Of a DNA stretch of 8,863 nt, positions 6,145 to 8,863 are shown one piece after another. The position numbers and the translations under genes are program-made. The stretch lies in contig CAKRRX010000104.1 of NCBI GenBank assembly GCA_934394595.1, forward strand, positions 1 through 8,863, read 5' to 3'. The notes below the pieces were generated by a model, which searched no databases, had not been told where the DNA came from, and worked only from the letters and a program-made list of their open reading frames with translations. The stretch comes from an uncultured Blautia sp. (GTDB lineage: Bacteria > Bacillota > Clostridia > Lachnospirales > Lachnospiraceae). How positions within the stretch are numbered: the first letter of the stretch is position 1; every line of letters starts with the position of its first letter.

Positions 6145-6565
6145 AGAATATATAAGCCAATCTTTTTCCGGTTTTGATAATGGGTATGATGACCATTCAG
6201 ATTATCATACAGATAATGGAAGAGATTATGACGATCATTCAGACTGGTGCAGAGATGATCATACAGATGATGGAAGAGATTATGACGATCATTCAGATTG
6301 GTGTAGAAATGATGGAAGAGATTATGATGATCACTCGGATTGGAGCAGAGATAGTCACGAGGATTGCTCATATGGTGATGATCATGATGATAATCATGAT
6401 GATTATGATGATGAGAGTCATGATGACACATCACATGACGACTATGATGATCAAAGACATGACGATACTTTACACGATGATGATTACGATGATTATGATG
6501 ATCAAAGCCACGATGACACATTACATAGCGATTATCATAATGATTCTCATTCTGATAGTTATTAG
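6122..6565 (+). CDS. Asp/His/Tyr repeat peptide, putative RiPP precursor
   Basis: This 147-residue peptide is extreme in composition: 52 Asp, 17 His and 14 Tyr, with no Lys, Ala, Val or Pro. Residues 1-20 (MSIEELYEEYISQSFSGFDN) look like a short leader. Then come repeats: three copies of [DN]GRDYDDHSDW[CS]R[DN] at 32, 50 and 64, and three copies of x[SR]HDDT[SL]H at 98, 111 and 128. Twenty-seven Tyr/His-x-Asp/Asn triplets are present. Cysteines are only at 43, 61 and 82. There is no signal peptide or membrane segment. The ATG has an AGGAG at 6109-6113 with 8-nt spacing, stronger than that of either neighbour, so it is translated despite overlapping the VanZ gene. The next gene encodes a radical SAM/SPASM enzyme, so a modified-peptide precursor is the best reading. 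A metal-binding peptide is the main alternative. Confidence 0.8.
   Translation: MSIEELYEEYISQSFSGFDNGYDDHSDYHTDNGRDYDDHSDWCRDDHTDDGRDYDDHSDWCRNDGRDYDDHSDWSRDSHEDCSYGDDHDDNHDDYDDESHDDTSHDDYDDQRHDDTLHDDDYDDYDDQSHDDTLHSDYHNDSHSDSY
6215..6352 (+). repeat. Three tandem 42-nt repeats inside the precursor gene
   Basis: Units at 6215-6256, 6269-6310 and 6311-6352 share GGAAGAGATTATGA and the following codons; a 12-nt DHTD insertion separates the first two. Units 1 and 2 are almost identical at the DNA level, differing mainly at third positions, which points to fairly recent duplication. Unit 3 has diverged more and encodes WSR instead of WCR. Confidence 0.85.
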
Positions 6566-6726
6566 AGCGTGTTTGAAAAATCATTCCAGCAATCTGCATG
6601 CCCCACTTTGCGGGAGATTTTGCCCAAATTCGGTTGTCGTAGCCCGCTACGACGCCCTCATCCGAACAAAATCTCCTACAAATTGTGACGCACATCTTGC
6701 AGAAAGCCTTTTTCAAACACGCTCTA
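6563..6726. mobile_element. MITE with 18-bp inverted repeats and TA ends
   Basis: TAGAGCGTGTTTGAAAAA (6563-6580) and its exact reverse complement (6709-6726) bound a 164-bp element with no coding capacity. The outermost bases are TA on both sides, as expected for the TA target duplication of IS630/Tc1-mariner-type elements. The interior is also self-complementary: 6607-6622 pairs with 6667-6682 with only two mismatched or wobble positions, and GTCGTAGC (6636-6643) pairs with GCTACGAC (6646-6653) across a 2-nt loop. The transcript would fold into one long hairpin. It sits exactly between the precursor stop and the maturase ribosome site. The transposase that would move it is not in the window, and the IS630 link is inference. 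Confidence 0.85.
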
Positions 6727-6730
6727 GAGG
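6726..6730 (+). promoter_or_regulatory. Ribosome binding site deciding the maturase TTG start
   Basis: AGAGG lies 8 nt before a TTG at 6739 but only 2 nt before an ATG at 6733. Spacing favours the TTG. Longer in-frame starts, such as 6685, lie inside the MITE and would add transposon-derived residues. Confidence 0.6.
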
Positions 6731-6738
6731 ATATGACA

Positions 6739-7890
6739 TTGAATAATAAAATCAATATTTTAGTTATGCCCACTGATAAGTGCAATATGAATTGCATTTA
6801 TTGTTTTCATAATTCACATCATGAAAAGCTGGGAGCGATGACTTTAGAAACACTTGACAGAATGTTTGACATAGTTTTTAAATCATATAATAAAGTGACT
6901 TTTATCTGGCATGGCGGTGAGCCTATGGCTATGGGATTAGATTTCTACAGGAAAGTTATTGCTATGCAGAGCCAGTATAAGAATGTTAGGGTTGAAAATA
7001 GAATGCAAAGCAATCTTACTTTGCTGACAGATGAAATGGCAGATTTCTTTTGCGAGAATAATTTTGGTATTGGTACATCTTTTGATGGTGTTTTGAATGA
7101 AAAACTGAGAGGAAACACAGATAAAATCCTGAATGGTAGAAATAAGATTTTATCGAGAGGGAAAAAATGTGGCTTTATAATGGTTGTGTCTAAGAAAAAT
7201 ATAGATACACTGATTGAAAGTTATAAATTTTTTAAACAGATTAATGCAAATTATACTATTAATACCTATGTATCTACTCCTGCAAAAAATAATAGTGAGT
7301 TAGAACTTGAACCGAATTATACTTCAAAAAAACTTATTGAATTTTTTGATTTTTGGATTAAAGATACAGAGTGCAAAATACATGTCAACTACTTTGAGAG
7401 AATTATATTACATGTTTTATACGGCGAAAAAAGTGTATGCAAATATAATTCGTGTCTTGGGAAATGGATGGGGATTCGATATGATGGAAGCGTAGTACCC
7501 TGTAACCGTTATTTCCCAGAACAATATTCATATGGAAATGTGTGGAAAATGACACAAATTTCCGAGGCATTTGAATCAGAAGGCTTTAAGAATCTTCTGA
7601 CTGATGCTATCGCCAGGAGAGAAAAGTGCAAGTTATGTAAAATCTATAATTTCTGTACAGGTGGTTGTAATAATGTTGCATTAAATGAGAATGGAATATG
7701 TAACAATCAGGGGGCAAGTTGTATAATCATTAAAACGGTGTATTGTTATATAAAGAAATATATAGTTGAGCTGGTAAAGTCTGATTATGTTAATAAAACG
7801 AATCCGGTGGTTGTTCAAATCATAAAAACCAGGCGAAAGAGAAGTTGTGATACTCACCATCATGATGTACATTATGATTCAAGTATGTAA
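6739..7890 (+). CDS. Radical SAM/SPASM protein, putative RiPP maturase
   Basis: This 383-residue enzyme has the radical SAM core near its N-terminus: C15, C19 and C22 (TDKCNMNCIYCFHN) bind the [4Fe-4S] cluster that cleaves S-adenosylmethionine, and GGEP is at 59-62 in IWHGGEPM. The C-terminal half is a SPASM domain for auxiliary clusters, with Cys at 234, 239, 255, 297, 300, 306, 310, 321 and 328 (REKCKLCKIYNFCTGGCNN). This architecture is shared by sulfatase-maturating enzymes and peptide-crosslinking maturases. No sulfatase is nearby, whereas the Asp/His repeat peptide is directly upstream, so peptide modification is inferred. The tail after the last cluster Cys is about 55 residues and ends in DTHHHDVHYDSSM, which looks like the putative substrate. 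The gene appears more AT-rich than the M42 and VOC genes. TTG is preferred as start; ATG at 6733 is possible. Confidence 0.9.
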   Translation: MNNKINILVMPTDKCNMNCIYCFHNSHHEKLGAMTLETLDRMFDIVFKSYNKVTFIWHGGEPMAMGLDFYRKVIAMQSQYKNVRVENRMQSNLTLLTDEMADFFCENNFGIGTSFDGVLNEKLRGNTDKILNGRNKILSRGKKCGFIMVVSKKNIDTLIESYKFFKQINANYTINTYVSTPAKNNSELELEPNYTSKKLIEFFDFWIKDTECKIHVNYFERIILHVLYGEKSVCKYNSCLGKWMGIRYDGSVVPCNRYFPEQYSYGNVWKMTQISEAFESEGFKNLLTDAIARREKCKLCKIYNFCTGGCNNVALNENGICNNQGASCIIIKTVYCYIKKYIVELVKSDYVNKTNPVVVQIIKTRRKRSCDTHHHDVHYDSSM

Positions 7891-7991
7891 ATAGAGCTGA
7901 TGACAGGTATTCTTTTATTTGCAGGAAAAGTGATAGACTATGGCGCTTTTTTGTGATAGAAGAGGATTTCGCAGAAAGGCGGAAAATAAAT

Positions 7992-8687
7992 ATGGCAATT
8001 ACACTATATCATGTAAGCTACAATCTGGAGGAACCTTTACAGAAAGAGTTTGTGCCAAGAATTCCAGGCAATTCCGTTAATGAGGAAAATCAGACAATTC
8101 CCAGAGTCTGCCTTAGTGATTCTATTCAAGGATGTATCCGTGCTATAAATGGTTATCCCAGAACAGATTCCGGTTATGTAGATATCATTGTATGGAAACA
8201 TGAATTTGATGAGACAAAAGATCTTTATAACTGGGAGTATCTGTATTCTAATTATCTTGTCCCGGATGCAGCCGTTACACATGAACATTGGTATACGAAA
8301 AAAATTGTGATGGATGGAGCCATCTATAGAGTTTCAGACATAGAGTATAAAACATTATATTCTTTCCATCCAAAGTACAAAAAAGATATTATACAGATAT
8401 TATCAGAATATACAGATGACCTGAATATATTTGAAAATATGGATCCCTGTACGATCATCAATGAATGGGTTCCAAAGCATCTGCCGGCCTTTGAAGATGA
8501 AATAATAGAAAAAATGAAAGAAGTAGTTGTCTGTGAGGAACAATCCGATGAGACAGAAGAACAGGACAGTCAATATGCCAATGTATTTGCGAAAATTTTC
8601 GGGGAAGAACCAAAAGAAAAAAATATGGTAGGAGATTATGATCCGACGGATATGTTGGTGGGGTGTAAGCTAAGAACGAGAAGGTAG
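7992..8687 (+). CDS. Uncharacterised 231-residue protein
   Basis: I do not recognise a named family. The N-terminus (MAITLYHVSYNLEEPLQKEF, then VPRIPGN, TIPRVCLSDSIQGCIRAI) has the look of small proteins of mobile elements that begin YHxS and carry a PRxPxN...TPRVxxxxSIxxCxxAL pattern, a fold possibly related to ADP-ribosyltransferase-like proteins; this is only an impression. The middle is aromatic-rich and mixed; residues about 180-215 are acidic and probably disordered. No signal peptide or membrane segment is visible. The ATG at 7992 is chosen because GGCGG lies at 7978-7982, 9 nt upstream; a GTG start at 7953 is open but unsupported. It begins 101 nt after the maturase gene, so cotranscription is possible but not shown. 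Confidence 0.75.
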   Translation: MAITLYHVSYNLEEPLQKEFVPRIPGNSVNEENQTIPRVCLSDSIQGCIRAINGYPRTDSGYVDIIVWKHEFDETKDLYNWEYLYSNYLVPDAAVTHEHWYTKKIVMDGAIYRVSDIEYKTLYSFHPKYKKDIIQILSEYTDDLNIFENMDPCTIINEWVPKHLPAFEDEIIEKMKEVVVCEEQSDETEEQDSQYANVFAKIFGEEPKEKNMVGDYDPTDMLVGCKLRTRR

Positions 8688-8811
8688 TGTATTTTTAGAC
8701 ATTTTCAGACCGTTTATTTTCTTAAATAGATTTTATTACAGTTACATGGTATCATTATTTCAATTAAAGAATTGGACACTATGGAACTTTTTCGTTGGGA
8801 GCGTGAATTCT

Positions 8812-8863
8812 ATGGGAAGATTTGTGAATCCAGATAACAGTGCTTTTTATACGGCGGTAAGAT
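8812..8863 (+). CDS. AAA-ATPase-like protein, 5' end only
   Basis: The 17 visible codons (MGRFVNPDNSAFYTAVR) match the characteristic opening of a large clostridial family of AAA-ATPase-like proteins, which usually start MGxFVNPxNxAF, continue with IYVDKTGL and a Walker A, and have a PD-(D/E)XK nuclease-like C-terminus. The gene runs off the right edge. GGGAG at 8797-8801, 10 nt upstream, supports the ATG. The role of the family is not settled; the genes are often multicopy in gut anaerobes. Confidence 0.75.
   Translation, partial: MGRFVNPDNSAFYTAVR

Noticed and set aside
6215..6352. Tandem repeats considered as a CRISPR-like array
   Set aside because: The units are contiguous, in frame and coding, with no unique spacers of constant length.
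6122..6565. Asp/His gene as a secreted zinc or nickel scavenging protein of the histidine-triad type
   Set aside because: It has no signal peptide and no folded domain. The operon position before a radical SAM enzyme fits a RiPP precursor better, though metal binding is not excluded.
6685..6738. N-terminal extension MTHILQKAFFKHALEDMT of the radical SAM protein
   Set aside because: It is translated from the MITE right end. The core family start and the ribosome site both point to 6739 or 6733.
6174..6746. A 190-codon plus-strand frame rich in Met and Ile
   Set aside because: It is the out-of-frame reading of the GAT/CAT repeats of the precursor gene, with no sensible ribosome site, and it runs through the MITE.
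6012..6797. A 261-codon minus-strand His/Asn-rich frame
   Set aside because: It is the reverse complement of the Asp/His repeats (ATC/ATG codons) plus the MITE and parts of two plus-strand genes; it is a shadow.

Overview
The window looks like accessory chromosome from a low-to-mid GC Gram-positive anaerobe, most likely a gut Lachnospiraceae-type clostridium. This rests on strong AGGAGG-type ribosome binding sites, use of TTG starts, sigma-A-like promoters, and families typical of that group (an M42 peptidase, a YaeR-type VOC protein, a VanZ protein, a SPASM radical SAM enzyme and an AAA-ATPase-like protein). The species assignment is inference; there is no rRNA or tRNA gene here.

Left edge (1-911): the start of an ArsC/Spx-family thioredoxin-fold gene leaves the window on the minus strand. 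It is followed by gene debris: a piece of an AAA-type ATPase joined to the C-terminus of an IS1634-like transposase, then a broken ISNCY-type transposase with a nonsense codon and a frameshift. A candidate extended -10 promoter then leads into the M42 aminopeptidase.

Middle (912-4327): an M42 metallopeptidase, a GC-rich tandem repeat, a YaeR-like glyoxalase-fold protein tightly coupled to an unrecognised protein, an XRE-type regulator with its own promoter, operator-like half-sites and terminator, and a RAYT (REP-associated tyrosine transposase). The GC-rich GGGCCTGACCCC repeat occurs twice after the peptidase and once at the end of the unrecognised protein, where it encodes the last residues of that protein. 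It is a plausible REP-like element of the nearby RAYT.

Right part (4708-7890), the most interesting region: three genes are packed as an operon. The first is a membrane protein with seven 31-32-residue YFDxxGNPV repeats and a C-terminal VanZ domain. The second, overlapping its 3' end, is a 147-residue Asp/His/Tyr repeat peptide (about 35% Asp, no Lys, Ala, Val or Pro). The third is a radical SAM/SPASM protein. The pair looks like a RiPP precursor and its maturase; 27 aromatic-x-Asp/Asn triplets would suit cyclophane-type crosslinking. A 164-bp MITE with perfect 18-bp terminal inverted repeats and TA ends sits exactly between precursor and maturase. Removing it on paper restores an arrangement in which the precursor stop codon overlaps the maturase Shine-Dalgarno sequence.

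Right edge (7891-8863): an unrecognised 231-residue protein and the first 17 codons of an AAA-ATPase-like gene. No exporter, processing peptidase or immunity gene for the putative RiPP is recognisable in the window.
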